Assembly: GCF_008831285.2 (NCBI RefSeq) | Contig: NC_045151.1 | Coordinates: 3,097,544 to 3,161,543 of the forward strand | Direction of reading: 5' to 3' | Origin: Nymphaea colorata | Taxonomy: Eukaryota > Streptophyta > Magnoliopsida > Nymphaeales > Nymphaeaceae | DNA: 64,000 nucleotides | Part shown: positions 1 through 12,830 of the stretch, piece after piece | How the letters are laid out: every line of letters begins with the position of its first letter | Numbering within the stretch: the stretch's first letter is position 1 | Notes under the pieces: model-generated | Seen by the model: the letters and a program-made list of their open reading frames with translations, nothing else | Told to the model about the DNA's origin: nothing | Database searches by the model: none | Program-made: the position numbers and the translations under genes

Positions 1-460
1 TTCCCACCTTCATACGATCTATACAATACATTCCACTACATAAACCATGGAACCATAAGTCTACTTGACCTCAGAAACAACCAAATGGCCGTGATGATAT
101 GGAGCCAAACAGTATATGGTATAAGACTGCATGTATGCACGCACTTGCGAGTTTGTGGCACTCATTATGGTGCTGCTGCAAGGTACCCTCCTGGTGGTAG
201 TGTTTGGCATATTCTACAGTTAATTAACGTTTATGTACTAATTTTGTCCTGCACAACAATAGTGGACTCATTTATAAGCAATAATATATTTGTCGATTGT
301 AGGTATTACCTTTTGCCATCCTAGAAAATGAATCATTTACAATATTGGAAATGGCTATATGTACTAGCAGACAAATACATCTGAGAGTCTGAGAAGCAAC
401 AGTTGGAGAAATACGCAGACAGATAAAATCAGCGAGAAAGAAACATCCAACTTTCCTTAC

Positions 461-2290
461 CAGCCATCCGAAGAACAATACAACCCCATTTAGCAGGTAA
501 AGCCTGGACATTTTCATACCTGCCGTGTCAAGAAACCTTCACAATGAAATGGAAGCTTGTCAAGCTCAAGGACCATAAAAACAGGCCTATAGGATTATGC
601 TATATTTCATCAACATTACCATCTCATATTTACACATGGAGTTGTTATTTCGGAGATAAGAACCATGAAGGTATATACTTGGCCTTCTCCTGACAACATA
701 GAGTAAGCTACCGCAACCACAGAGAGCAAATGATGTACAATCTGAACATTGAATGGCAAGTTCTCATCAAACATTTATTCATAAAGCTTTACACCTTCAA
801 TGCATAAAAAAGACACCCGAAAATCAAGTAAATCAGCAAAAACAAATTCATGCACTCACATACTCCAATCCACCAAGAGAAGGATACGACCAAGCTATCA
901 TTCCCAAGTCACTGATGAAGTAGCCAACTGATATCTGCAGGAGTAGGACAGTACAAAATTCTTACACTGCAAGATGATTTAACCAATACAAGATGCATAG
1001 ATTTTTCTTTTTTTTTTTTCAAAGGAAAGTTATGGCAACAAAAGCTAGCTCAAAGTCTCTGAAGCATAAGCATATAAAATGAAGTAATTAGTCATACGTT
1101 GCCTTCACATTCTAGCTATAAGAACAAATACATCACTTCATCAGACATGAAAGTCTCTGAAGCATAAGCATATAAAATGAAGTAATTAGTCATACGTTGC
1201 CTTCACATTCTAGCTATAAGAACAAATACATCACTTCATCAGACATGAATCCCAGCAGAGAGCACAGATAGAGCATCTGAGTTTGGTAGACTAAGTATTC
1301 AGAGTTCACATGGGCTCCAAATGGAAAAAGAATGAAGGCTTACCCCCAAAGCAAAAGTAGAAAGGGAGGAGCTTTTGAATGTGATGGGACCATCACTGTC
1401 AGAGAATACATCTGAGAGAAACACGAGGTACAAGGCCATACCAGAGATAAAAATAGCATGAGCAGTTGAAATGCACCTGAAAAGTATTCCATTAAGAAAG
1501 AATGAACTGATAAAACATATGTGTACACAAGCAATCGTGCATGCCTTTCATTGACATTAATTTTGGTGAGGCACAACCACAGCAAATGGTAGGCCTTTAA
1601 GATCATCTATGTGCATACAAGAGATATACATCTAGCTTAACATTGAACTAGTTTCACTAAACCTTTCCACGAACCAAATGAGAAGACCCAAAACCTATTA
1701 AGTAGTGATATGTGGTGTCAAGGAATCTTATTTCCAACGAAAGCAGTAAGTCTAGACTTAAAAACACATTTTCAAAAGAACACTTGACAAATTTGAATTT
1801 GAAACTATAAATGGTTTGTTTGCTATATATCACTTAGGTACAGACAAGAAAAAAAATATAATAAACTATCTCTCTCTCTCATATTAAATCAGGCTGCATG
1901 TGCGAGAGAACAATATGGATGAATTGCAGAGGAATCTAATAACCTATATATATATAAAATTCAAATATGTTTGATGTTGCTGGATGACTAAAAATGAAAA
2001 CCTATCACTGAAAGTAACATAAAACATTGCCAAAAGCACAATGAACTGTTGCTGCACCATAAACCATTGCTATGTTCTTGTGGCAACTATTTTTTAACAA
2101 TAAATTTTTAATTTGTATCCATCCAGCAACATGCGGCAGGACTGAGACAGGAATAAGTAGAAGATGTGAATACAAAGAAAGTTGGAAGGGGTAGAAAAAA
2201 AATATATCTGGTCCAGGAGAAGCCCCCCCCCCCCCCCACCCCCCTCCTCTTCATCACTAACACAAGCTGGCAGATAGATAGATAGATAGC

Positions 2291-2326
<36 letters not shown>

Positions 2327-3501
2327 TAAAAGCCAAAACAAAAGGGGAAAAAAGAGGGTTAAAAACATCACAAAAAGGATGACTGTGTTATTTCCCATGC
2401 CTGGATGGGTATCAACTATTAATAATCAAGGTGGCTAAGTGGATTTCCACATCTCCTTTAACTACAAAGTTGCTTTTTTTTCTTCATTCTAGTCTGAATA
2501 TTTTTGTAGGAAGTGAGAACTGGACAACCAATAAGATGTCCAAGCCATCTTTTTTGGCCACCCGGTGTTCAAGAATTTTTGCTTGTCCTTTGCAGAGCTT
2601 TCACAGCTAGAAATGTGATGGAAAAAAGAATAGATTGAATGCGAACTTTGTAATAAAATATTCAACATCCTGAAACCAGTTTGATCAATTGTTTCTGATA
2701 AATGAGCATTGAGAAAATTAGATAAAGATTGACTGAAAACTGAAAAAAATAAATGGAGGACAAACTGGAGGGTCCTAAAAATTCTGATGTATACGCTTCA
2801 AACCTTATATGCCTGTATGCATGTTTCTGATGGATGGATTTTACTGGATGTGAAAAACCAAGAGTTCTCCTTTTCCATTTTTTTTTATCTCTGATAGAGC
2901 TAAATTAGTCAAGATTCACTTGATTTATAAGTCAAAGTCAAATCTTTAAAAGGTACTCTTGTCATATTAGATACCTCACCAAACTGTATAGGAAAATGAA
3001 TACCCTATTTTGGTGTTTCTAATGTATCTTTGCACCAAGTTGGAAGAAATAAGCAGTATTTTATTCAGCATGAACAGAGAAGAGATCAGTCAAACATGAG
3101 AGTTGAAGATAGAGAAGAAGAAAACTTCAAGAGTACCTGTTGCCCCATTCGGCACGTTGTATTTTCATTAGACCAGCATAACCCTTGTAATACCACAAGG
3201 TTGTAAACTGTGAAAGGTCATAGATCTGAGGATAGAAATCCAGTAAGCAGTTAACACACAAGATGAAATAACTGAAACCAGTAAAAATACGGAACACAAA
3301 GTAACAACTTTGATGTCTGAAATGCCAGAGGAACTAGCCCTGTTATATTCAGTCGAATTAGAAAGGTTAGTTACACACTGAAAGTATAAGGCCAGGAACA
3401 TCTTTGTACCTAGTCGAAGTCCTAGGTCCTACATCACAAGTGTGGTGCTAAATGCGGGTCTGCTATCCTTAAGAAACATGGGTGTGGGCAGAGAAAGTGT
3501 T

Positions 3502-3539
<38 letters not shown>

Positions 3540-6500
3540 AAGATGCTTAAAAAAATAGAATATATGCATTTGAATTAGAGTATTTAAGTATAATACCCAT
3601 CAATTATTGACAGATACACCCACAGAGCAACAGGCGTGCACACAAGCCTGCACTGAGTGTGGCAGACTATTTCCAGCACCCATGTGAGATACCCTAGAAT
3701 CCTAAATCATGTTCTCATTTGTCTTACAACAGAATCATCCAACCGACAAATATAGTAGACATCATTAACTAAAAGGAAATATTCAAATACCAAAATGCAA
3801 AGAAATATACTCAAAACATTGAATATGGTACCAGTAAAATTTTCCCTATCTAAGTGGCAGCAAACACTGCTCCATTTATAAAAAAATTATCACGGCCGCA
3901 TCCAATAGCTGTGTCCTATGGAACTAATTTCCTCAATTTACACTGACAAGTTTAGCTAAAATCTTAAGTTACTCCATGTTAGATTTTCCAAGGAGATACT
4001 TTCCATTTTTTGACACAATGCTTAACATTATGCAACTTAGGCTACCATAGAAGCATAACCAGCACCAGGAGTCTTGATTAGAACTAGATACATGTATGGC
4101 TACCAAAGAACCCAATCCACAATCAAAGTGCATAATTCAAAAAGTCAATTACGTTTTGCAAAATTAGTTTCTTCTTTCTAACATTGAGAATGTCAGGGCA
4201 GTCTGACAAGTGCTTGAGACAACAATAAAAAAACATTTATCTCATTCTAATGTATGGAAACATAAGTGATGAGGGAGGAACTTTTTCTCTTTTTTCCATT
4301 GAACAAGGAAAACTCTATATTTTTCTTTTTAGATATGTCAGACGCGGCAAGTCATGTATATCTGTCATGCTCTGTTCCTACAGTGTGAATCCCCAGGGTT
4401 AACTCCCTTGCCTATCAAGAAATTCTCTCCACTGCTTTGACCTTCCAGAAAAGGATGCATCCCCTGGGAATTGAACTCTAAACCTCCGTTAACTTGGAGG
4501 ATTTGAAGCCAATCCACCCAGCCAGGTGCACAAAATCCTTGTAGAAGCAGTCACTGGATTAGCCATTTTAATATAAACGATCAGAAAAGTAAGACTAACA
4601 ATTATTCTTGTACCTGGATTTTTGACACCTGGCTTTCTAAGTATCACATCTATGTCCAACAACAATTTTTTCCTACATTTACATGCATACACATGCACAG
4701 ATTTTCATGTGCATGCACACGAACACACAACAAAGAATTGTCAATGCTTGATCTACTTTCGAGAAAAAAAAAAAAAAAACCCTACAATGTTGACCATTTA
4801 AGAAGGAAATGAATATTGGTTAACATAGTACAAACCAGTTAGCCAAGAAAAAGATTTGCTATGATACACCAAGTAGTTAAGAAGAGTTATTTGTAAAGTA
4901 AAAGAAAAAATAAGTAGATAATAAGAGTTATTTGTAAAGTATAAGTAGTTGATAAGATAGTTGTAAAGAAAACGAAAAATTAAAAGAAGACCCCACAGGC
5001 CTATTTATTACATTTGTAGATTCCCTAGTAATTTTCTTTTAAAAGTACTTAAAAGTAGACAACCTTTTAAAATGTGAAAAAATAACAAAAGGAAGAATCA
5101 CATATTCAAAAACTAGAAAGACTACATTGTCTGAAACACCGGTACCTTAAAGAGTACTGGAAATTTCTCAGTAGAATATTACAATATTGTTGCTTTCGGT
5201 AATATTTTCAAAATATTGAAATACCTTTGCTAGTTTGCACTTTGCAGTATTATCAGCTGGCTTTGAAATGCCCATAACATAAGATATTTTCACAATGCAG
5301 GGGGATTGTTGTTTATAATCTAAGTAAGCACAAGCATTCAAGATAATGATAGCATTTTCAGCCATCATCATAAAGGCTGGACTCTGAAGCTATAAAAGCT
5401 TCATAAATGATCAAATTTACAACAAATATATGATGCCAAGTTCTCTGATATAAGATAATTCATTTTTTGAATAGAATTATATTTAGATGACAAAGGATAA
5501 GAAAGAACATAAAACAAGGGAAAGATACACAGACAAAGGATCCAATTAAGCAGCACAACATTCATGATTATTAATTCTGGACATGACATCCATGTCAAAA
5601 TGGCAAAGCATGGAAAAGTTTATACAATCAGAAACCCTTCCTCTTAAAATTGACACCATAAAACTGTGAAGATGGCCAAAAAATGTCCAAACAGGTATAA
5701 GGCAAGTTATTGTGCCAAAACACAAGGCATAAAGAGCACAAAGAACACAGAGCACAAAAACATGGTCTGCAGCTCCACGCTAAGGCACAAAACTGAAAAT
5801 CTCTTATTGAATGATAGAATAACCACAAAGGAAGAAAAAGAGGAAAACCTCACAAGGATGAATAGTAGAGGAAAAGCTGCCCCAGCAATGGGCTAGCTCA
5901 CTGCTGCCTGGAGCAGCAGATAATTAGAAATAAAGAACAAAAAAATGAAAATCGATGAAATATATGTAAATTATTTCATTGAACAATACATATATATGCA
6001 TAAAAAGTTAAAAACACCATCTTGCCCAAATATATAAGCTACTTGCCTCCAATTTTCCAAAATCAGCAGGTAGCCGATATCTTCAACCAAGGAGATTATT
6101 TCATCAATTCATCTTAATCAGAAACTACCCACCAATCGTGAGACACCATGACATTGTGTGGAAAGGACACAAGTTTAAACTATGAAGATCAAGATGTCTC
6201 AAGTTAATGTCCTCTATGAAATCAGAAAAAATGTTAAAAACAAAATGAGCATAATAAGGAACGGTCTATGCTTTACAGGTACCCATCAGCCAGTCCAATG
6301 GGAAGGGAGTCCCGCAGATGTTTGACTTTTAATTGAGGAATAACATTAGAATCCTAGAAAAACATAATCATATAATTTATAACAAATAAACAATTGTGCA
6401 TCATCTTACAGTTCCAGTTAAATGAAAACCTTGACAGATGGTTACCAGTTTGCATAAGAGGACTCCACCAATAACTGATGTATATGGAATAAAAGGATCT

Positions 6501-6559
6501 GCCAGTAAATAATCATTAAACAGCAACTTTGCTTGGTGTTGGTAAGCCTTGATAGCCAT
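461..6559 (-). CDS. TLC-domain membrane protein (TMEM56/TLCD4-like), 3' end beyond window
   Basis: Six exons read on the minus strand join in frame with GT-AG introns: 6446-6559, 3137-3225, 1344-1476, 860-934, 620-741 and 461-536. They give 203 residues; plant members of this family have about 270, so the last membrane segment and C-terminal tail lie left of position 1. The start is the ATG at 6559, giving MAIKAYQHQ, the usual plant N-terminus. Diagnostic blocks are DYLLADPFIPYTS and GGVLLCKL (exon 1), EWGNRCISTAHA (exons 2/3), the stretch ending SSLSTFALG followed by ISVGYFISDLGM (exons 3/4), VHHLLSVVAVAYSMLSGEGQ (exon 5) and FLDTAGMKMSRLYLLNG (exon 6). The TLC fold is a multi-pass membrane domain found in ceramide synthase, TRAM and CLN8 relatives; this subfamily has no established reaction in plants, so only an endomembrane, possibly lipid-related, role can be inferred. 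No frame breaks are seen, so it is probably functional. Confidence 0.88.
1052..1247. repeat. perfect 98-bp tandem duplication
   Basis: Two adjacent copies of a 98-bp unit, 1052-1149 and 1150-1247, read identically along their whole length. They lie in the intron between TLC exons 860-934 and 1344-1476, so they do not affect coding. Perfect identity means a recent duplication or an assembly artefact. Confidence 0.93.
2223..2324. repeat. compound simple repeat: poly-C, (GATA)n, (GA)n
   Basis: A 15-base C run begins at 2223. A GATA repeat follows at about 2272-2289 and a GA repeat at 2295-2324. All lie inside a TLC intron. The long minus-strand open frames here are products of the low-complexity sequence. 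Confidence 0.95.
3504..3536. repeat. (TA)n microsatellite
   Basis: An uninterrupted TA run in the intron upstream of TLC exon 3137-3225. Confidence 0.95.
4385..4515 (-). repeat. possible tRNA-derived SINE fragment
   Basis: On the minus strand this stretch has an A-box-like block (TGGCTGGGTGGATTGGC) followed about 50 bases later by a B-box-like block (GAGTTCAATTCCC), the layout of a tRNA-derived polymerase III promoter. It lies in the first coding intron of the TLC gene. No poly-A tail or TSD was identified, so this could be a chance match. Confidence 0.3.
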
Positions 6560-8570
6560 GACTGCAGTTTTAGATACCTGCATCGTCATACATTTCTTGA
6601 TCCATAGATCAGATCAGTATAACTACAATTGAGACATTGCAATGCAGAAAATAAAATTATGTCATTCTAAGACAGAATGTAAACCATCCTGGGCCTGTAA
6701 AAACCGGCTGAGTGCTGAATGACAGAAAAAAATCAAAGTAAAACTGCTACTTCATGAGAAAAAGTTCATTACTTCAGGGCGGAATTCAACAACAGCTGGC
6801 TTCATAAAATTGAGTCAAACCTAAGTTCATATGAAATTGTTTATTGACCATTCATCCCATGTACAACTTACTTTAAATTGTTGATTGAGGGTTTTGAACA
6901 GTATAACCAATAGCTGCTTTTGTCTAAAGTACTATTAATAACGTACATAAATTGTCTGAAGACAACTCTTTATACTTTTTAAAAAGGTGAAAATTGTGTG
7001 AAAATTCATAAAGTACAGTTCATTTTAAAGTGTTGATTCATCCTATGTGCAATATACTTTAAAGTGTTGATTCAGAGTTTTGAGCAATATACTTGATAGC
7101 TGCTCCTGTCCAAAAAATTGTCTCAAGAAAACTCTTGTACTTTTTAAAAAGGTGAAAAGCATGAGTAAATCCGTAAGTTAATCTTATATTCTTATTTAAG
7201 GATGTCCAACTTGAGATTGTTTCAAACTTATGTCATGGTGTGGGTGGGGTTGCAGCTATGGACATTGGCATGGGGAATGTTTCAAAAAACTTAGGTGTGA
7301 AGACATGGACATATATATGACATATTGACATAGTGTAAGTGTTTACCTAGCGTGGAGACTGAACCTGACAGAAAATAAAATGGACTTTAAAATTTAAATG
7401 TTTGCATAACACAGTGTCCTGCTGAAGGGATCTGAATATGACTCCAAAGTAAGCCTAACAAAATAAATTTTTAGGGACAACAGTCTGATCTATACTATTT
7501 CTCATTATGTATTTCTCATCAAACGCTTAATAACACAATGGAACAGACAATGATAGAGCTATATCTAACACAATGAAACAGATGAGAACATAGCTCTATC
7601 TAGCACAGCACCAGGAACTTAGAAGGATGAATAGCTGATTATGCAAAAGATGAACAAATAGCTAAATGACATCCTTAATATATGCCAAATGGTAGTTGAA
7701 CCGATTAGAAAAAAACTTCTGCTGTCCAATCTTGAATACAAACAATGGTAGTTGATCTCATCGCAGAAAACTTAGTGATGCACAATCTTGAACAGACAAA
7801 CGACAGCAGTTGATCTAAACACAATGTCGTGTCGTGCTACATATTTCACCAGCACAAAGAAGAGGAAAGCTTGTCCTTGCTTACAAGTGAAAAAATAGAT
7901 CGAGACCAAACACGAAACTTGTATATGCACATTAACCTCAATAAACACATGATAACCCTCCAGCTTGAAATCTGGTAGATAGTCGAAAAGTAAAGTGTTG
8001 GCATTGAGCATTCCTGACATGATAACTCCCCTGAATTTCCAGTTTCTACGATATAAAGATCACCAGTACAACTAGAACCATCATATCAAAAAGACATGAA
8101 AAGAACTCGAAATACGAAGGACAAAAGAGGCCATAAGATCAGAAGAGAAACCAAAACCAAATTGAAACCAAGCAAACAAGTAGAGAAACTCATACGGAGG
8201 CCTAACGAGAAACAATTTCGCAGAGAAGTGTTACAGTGCTATAAACAAGGAAAGGCAAATGGTTCTACAAACAGAAAACCATTCCGGACCATCTCAAGAA
8301 ATGCAACACACCTCTTTAATCAACACCCAATTTCAGAAAACCAGCAAAAAGAAGTGCCCTCAAAGCCAACCACTCCGAAATAGAGGCGACCTAATGAGTG
8401 CAGCAAAAGTCAGAACCAAGAAAGATCCCGCCGGTGGCGTCATAGGAGATTCCATGGCAAGAACAAGAACCACAACAAGAAGAAGAATAAAAAAGAAATA
8501 CCAATTTGCTCACCATACCGGATGAAAGCATGTAGAAGGGGCGCGAGAGTCTGTTACCTTTGGTATGAGT
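6560..8570 (-). promoter_or_regulatory. presumptive 5' leader, first intron and promoter side of the TLC gene
   Basis: Just upstream of the ATG at 6559 there is an AG acceptor on the minus strand (GATGCAG, ending near 6578), so the first intron is probably in the 5' leader. The only CpG-richer stretch upstream is about 8430-8570, where the first exon and promoter may lie. A short open stretch at 7938-8020 (starts MSGMLNANTLLFDYL) could be an alternative coding first exon, since its end is in phase with the acceptor, but its donor (GAG|GTTAAT) is weak. No TATA box stands out. The first-exon position is inference. Confidence 0.25.
6853..7158. repeat. diverged direct repeat (two copies)
   Basis: 6853-6995 and 7038-7158 share the same order of words (an opening close to CATCCCATGTACAA, then a TTGATT block, a TTTTGA.CA.TATA block, TAGCTGCT, and a shared end TACTTTTTAAAAAGGTGAAAA). 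The second copy lacks about 20 bases. This is an old local duplication upstream of the TLC start. Confidence 0.75.
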
Positions 8571-8926
8571 CAGTTGATACTTGCGGAAGTATGCGCTTGC
8601 ATTGTATCTGTACCCCTTTCTTAGTGCAGAATCATCCCTGTGCAGATTTCAACCTTCAGCTCTCTCTCTCACACATTAATGGTACGTTATTTGACACAAT
8701 GGACTACCCAACAAGTTCTACCAACGAATTTGTTGGAATTGGTTATTCACCCACTTTTTACTTTTTCCGGGATTTTATAGGACGACTGACTAACAGCTTC
8801 ATGCCTCACATTCGCACTTCAAGACAAATTCGATCCTTCTTATATGATCTTATCGCCAGCCGGAATGACCGAGACAAGAGAGCATGTTATGTAGCTAACA
8901 TGAAAGGATTTTTTTTTGTTTGCAGG

Positions 8927-9252
8927 GGCATTATTGTAGTTCTATATAGAAATTATTTTAACTCCACTTTTACCTTTATAAGGAAAGGTTTTCAATTTAA
9001 TTGATAGAGGTATTTTGGCAATTTCTTATCTCATAATATATCCTCTTCTTGTTAAGGGCAATGACATATTACTTGTTGGGATGGATGGGAAGGTTTTTTT
9101 AAAGGGTATTATTGTAATTTTCGAAATAAAACTTTTTTTTATTTCTTTTTGGCCCTTCTAAGGAGAAGTCTTTGATTTAATCAATAGAGACATTTTGGTC
9201 ATTTCCAAGCTTTAATACATGGTCCTCCAAGAAGGACAATAAGATATAATTG
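8927..9252. repeat. diverged tandem duplication, period about 176 bp
   Basis: The block starting GGCATTATTGTAGT at 8927 is repeated imperfectly from about 9103. Shared landmarks in the same order are a T-rich stretch, AAGGA.A.GT.TT, GATTTAAT.(A)ATAGAG and ATTTTGG.CATTTC. It is intergenic, upstream of the TLC gene. Confidence 0.65.
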
Positions 9253-9479
9253 CTCGGAGACTATTTGAACAAGATTGGTTCATCTCCATTTTCTCTCTTT
9301 ATTTAACACATTTACTGCACCTAGGCAGCAACACTGATGTAAACTATTGGAAAAACACTCAATAAAAGGGTGAAAACAGCCAATAGATACACAGAATAAA
9401 AACCACATATAAAAATGGTCCATAAAATAAAAAATGAATACGAGAAAACCTTTTAAATGTTGAATTATATAATTATGTT

Positions 9480-9975
9480 TGCTTGTTCATTAAGAACGTG
9501 AACGCCCAACTACCTCTTGATTTGTGGAGGAGAAGTTAGGACTCTAAAAGAAGTCAAGTTCTTTACACCCACCGAACGCTCTTGCCCATATAAATTGGTA
9601 AATAACCTGCGCCTCACGTTTAGCTATAGAAGAATTCAAAACATGTTGAACCGATTTCCTTAGTTCCAATGGCGATCGCCCTTTCTTTTGCAGTAGCACA
9701 TGAATTGGGAGACATCTTTACCTTTTACAAGAGATGAGCTCATACTGTATGGAAACAATAAAACCTGGTATATTCTTAATAAACAAGGAGGCATGAAGGA
9801 GACTTTCATCGTTCTAAATCATCCTGACCCCCAAGCAGCTCTGGACTCTGGGAAGGGCTTAGGGAGGAAAGGGTCCTTCTTCGAGTGGCTAAATCCTGTC
9901 AATGTACTGCAAATTATGAGTTTTTTCTCTATATGTGAGTTTTTTATTTATTTAAAAGTGACTGAAAAAAAATGA
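9480..9975 (+). other. unidentified coding-looking stretch, possibly inserted
   Basis: 9700-9972 on the plus strand is an open frame of 91 residues (starts MNWETSLPFTRDELIL) of balanced composition and not low complexity. The flank 9490-9690 is also unusually balanced in base composition, and on the minus strand it has a readable stretch (includes REAQVIYQFIWARAFGGC) before a stop. I recognise neither. It could be a fragment of an inserted gene or organelle DNA, or chance. No splice structure or promoter supports a real gene. Confidence 0.2.
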
Positions 9976-12384
9976 TAGATGGTTTCTGTTCTTAGTTGCC
10001 AGCAAATTTAATATGTGGGTCAGCTTCCTTGTGGGACCTAACTCGATAGTGAATCAAAGCTTATGGCCCATGGGAGAGTTTCGGACTCTATTGGTGAGTA
10101 TTCTCATCAGTTTTGTATTTCACATACTCATCTCATATATGATCATAAACTGAATGTCACGATATGCTAGGAAATTTTCGCCATGTATCTGCTGTCTATG
10201 AGAATTTCAATACTACTTTTGAATTTCTCTTAAGCTTGCTTCTGTCCAAATGCCACATTATTTTCGGTGGTATATATATTTAATTATCTTTTTCACTCTC
10301 TAATTTCCCTCCTCATCATAGCTTATTGTGCTTATTTTATTTCATTTTCTAACGTAACAATTTGCATCACAACATAATGCTCCTCTTGGGATCCTTTACT
10401 CCAACAGCTGTTGTGATAAAAGAAAAACGGTTTGATATCGTACACCAAGTCAATTCTTAATTAAAGACAGCTTATAGAAAGCAGACCGAGGATAGGCAAG
10501 GAAGACTCCCCTGAATTTTCAAGAAAAACACTTGCATACAAATTCTTTTGAAGAGAAACCTGCTTCCCCTCCTAAATGATATAACTGTGATTGATGTTTC
10601 TCTCATAATTTGCCTTTATTTTTGTGGTCCTGCTTTTATTTTGGGTAAGCGGGCAGGGGGGGGGCTAGCCCGCCCAACTACTTGAAAAAAAAAATACATT
10701 ACAAAAATTAAAAAAAATTGGTTGGGTAATGTACTTTTTATATTCGGATTTAGTTTGGCCCTACCCGGATAAGTTCGATGGACCGTTTGGCGCACCCCTG
10801 AAAAAAAATCCTCGCTCTGCCCCTGGCGGGAGGACATCCCATTGCTCAAGTGAAGGCTGCATCCCCATCTCCCCTCCTCCCCCAGGCTTCAAGGATGGCT
10901 CCCCTCCATGTTTCAACTTATATATGGTTATATATGGTGTCTCCCTTTTGCAACACAGAAAATTGATGCCACAAGAGTTCGAAACGGGAATTGGCCGCCT
11001 GCCAGCTCCCCTGGTCGCTGGTGCCAACCCCCTTGGGCCCCTTGGGAATGGCCCTGCTTTTATTTGCTCTACATTTTTTTAACACCAATAAGCTGTTGTG
11101 TGTGTCAATTATGGTTGTATGACTAATTAATATTCACATAAGCACTGATTTCTATATTCTAAAGGTTAACCACGTTTTCCAAACTTTGTGTAAGGTAGCC
11201 CCAAGTTTTTTTCTTTTCTAGTAATAGTGGAGATGTTGATGATCAGTCATCCTTAAACTATAGAATTAATGTATCACAAGTTGACCTAATATTCCTACTT
11301 ATTTAATTTGTTTTTCTTAAGATATTACTCTTTTTCTCATTTCAAGAATCTCTTCTAGCCTTTGCTATGTAAAGCTACACCCAAGATCACCTTATTTAAT
11401 TTCCATCTTTTGGAGCATCTTTGCTTGATCTAAACATAGACCAGGTGGTATGAGAGAGGCGAAGCCAACCCCCACCCTCTGCCTCCAGGGTCAATGCCTT
11501 CTTTGAGATTTGGGTGGTCTTATGCTACACCTAAACATAGATCAAATGGAGACCAAAGGGAGAAGGGAGTGCATACTCAGTCAAATAATATATTTGTGTG
11601 CTCTATATACTAAAAAACTATGTTTCTTCCTACCAATTCTTATCAGCCATTTGTTTAACACTACTCAGCTCCATACATTTAATCACATTAATCACACCCC
11701 ACGATTTCCTTTCTTTTTGATACCAAATTCCCTGAAATCGTAGTATAGATAAGAATGATGATTTCACTCATGTTTTCTTAGTTTATATGGCATAAGTATC
11801 GACAGAATTGATTCAAGAAAAGTCTAAAATAACATTTGATGGGATTGGAAACCAGGACTCTTCAGAGACAATCCCAGTTGCGAAAGGATCTTTAAAAGTG
11901 AGGGGTTTGGGTTTCTTTTTTCACTTGCTCAAGCAGACCTTTATGGAAAAGTGATAGAGTGGGAAACTGTATAAAACTGTTCATGAAGCCAAATAGGTAA
12001 TGATGTAAGAGAATCTGCACTTTTAACACGCTTTCAAAATTTAAAATGGTTGCTGCAACCATTTCCTTGGTAGCTCTAACCGATCATACTTGTTTCCTTT
12101 TCCTTCTTAAAAGGAAATTGCCTAGATAATGCTTCATAGTAATAAAAGCAACAAAAATTTGGTAAAAGAAATAAAGGTGTAAGAAATACTTGAATTTCAA
12201 ACTATTAGAGACGGATCACTGGACCGGCCACCAGTGCCGACAATCGGCATCAGACAAGTTTTCTTCTCTCTCTTGCTCTCCCGTGGGATCAGGGAACCCT
12301 CAAGTGACAACAAGAGGTTTCTATTTAGAAGCTCCTGACATCTAAATCAAGAGTGTTTGTTGAAAAACCCTAATATGTAACTTA
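9976..12384. other. intergenic DNA, mostly featureless, with a possible transposon-end remnant
   Basis: No gene is supported here. About 10635-10830 contains a G run, the word GCTAGCCCGCCC and then CCCCTGAAAAAAAATCCTCGCTCTGCCCCT, which resembles decayed non-coding ends of plant DNA transposons. A similar word occurs in reverse near 34475-34500. The short open frames at 10616-11126 overlap on both strands and look like decayed repeat. Confidence 0.35.
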
Positions 12385-12545
12385 GGTCATTTAGTAGCAA
12401 GAACACTTAGGGAGTGTTCAATGAAACTGCCTTAAATTTTGGGCAGGTTCCTAGAGCACTAGAACTAATGTTCCATGAACCTACCCCAATATTTGGTCTA
12501 GATTCATTGGACACTCCCCAAATGTTCTTCTCACCAAACTACCTC
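12385..12545. mobile_element. Tourist-like (PIF/Harbinger) MITE, copy 1
   Basis: A 161-bp palindromic element. The left end reads GGTCATTTAGTAGCAAGAAC and the reverse complement of the right end reads GAGGTAGTTTGGTGAGAAGA, continuing inward to a shared GAACA..T.GGGAGTGT.CAATGAA. TTA sits directly outside both ends (12382-12384 and 12546-12548), matching the 3-bp TTA target of PIF/Harbinger elements. It codes for nothing. Copies at 24248 and 32421 share the interior. Confidence 0.72.
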
Positions 12546-12830
12546 TTAGGGGTTTATTGAAAAAGCCTCAGTGATGGGCATGTCAGGATTTTTTTTGAGA
12601 AAAAAAACCTGGCATAAAGGATATCTGACTTTTGAAACAGAACCCCTGCACTGGCGGTTTGACATTTTTTTGTTTTAGTTTTAACTAATGGTACCATTGG
12701 GTGGGCTTGGGCTGCACCCACCTGGTCGAGTGACTCAATGGGCCAGCCATGGGCTGTGAGGGTTGGCCAGGCAGCCTTTTTTCCAGCATTGTTGGGCTCG
12801 TGCTGCCAGACATGAATCTCCCTTTGTCAT

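Noticed and set aside
1-460. Last exon of the TLC gene
   Set aside because: I searched the minus strand for the expected final membrane segment and charged tail and found no convincing match, so it is taken to be left of the window.
2094-2398. Minus-strand frames of 80 and 96 residues
   Set aside because: They are translations of the poly-C and (GA)n tracts in a TLC intron.
8522-9004. 160-residue plus-strand frame upstream of the TLC gene
   Set aside because: It overlaps the probable TLC promoter and one unit of a diverged duplication, and no motif is recognised.
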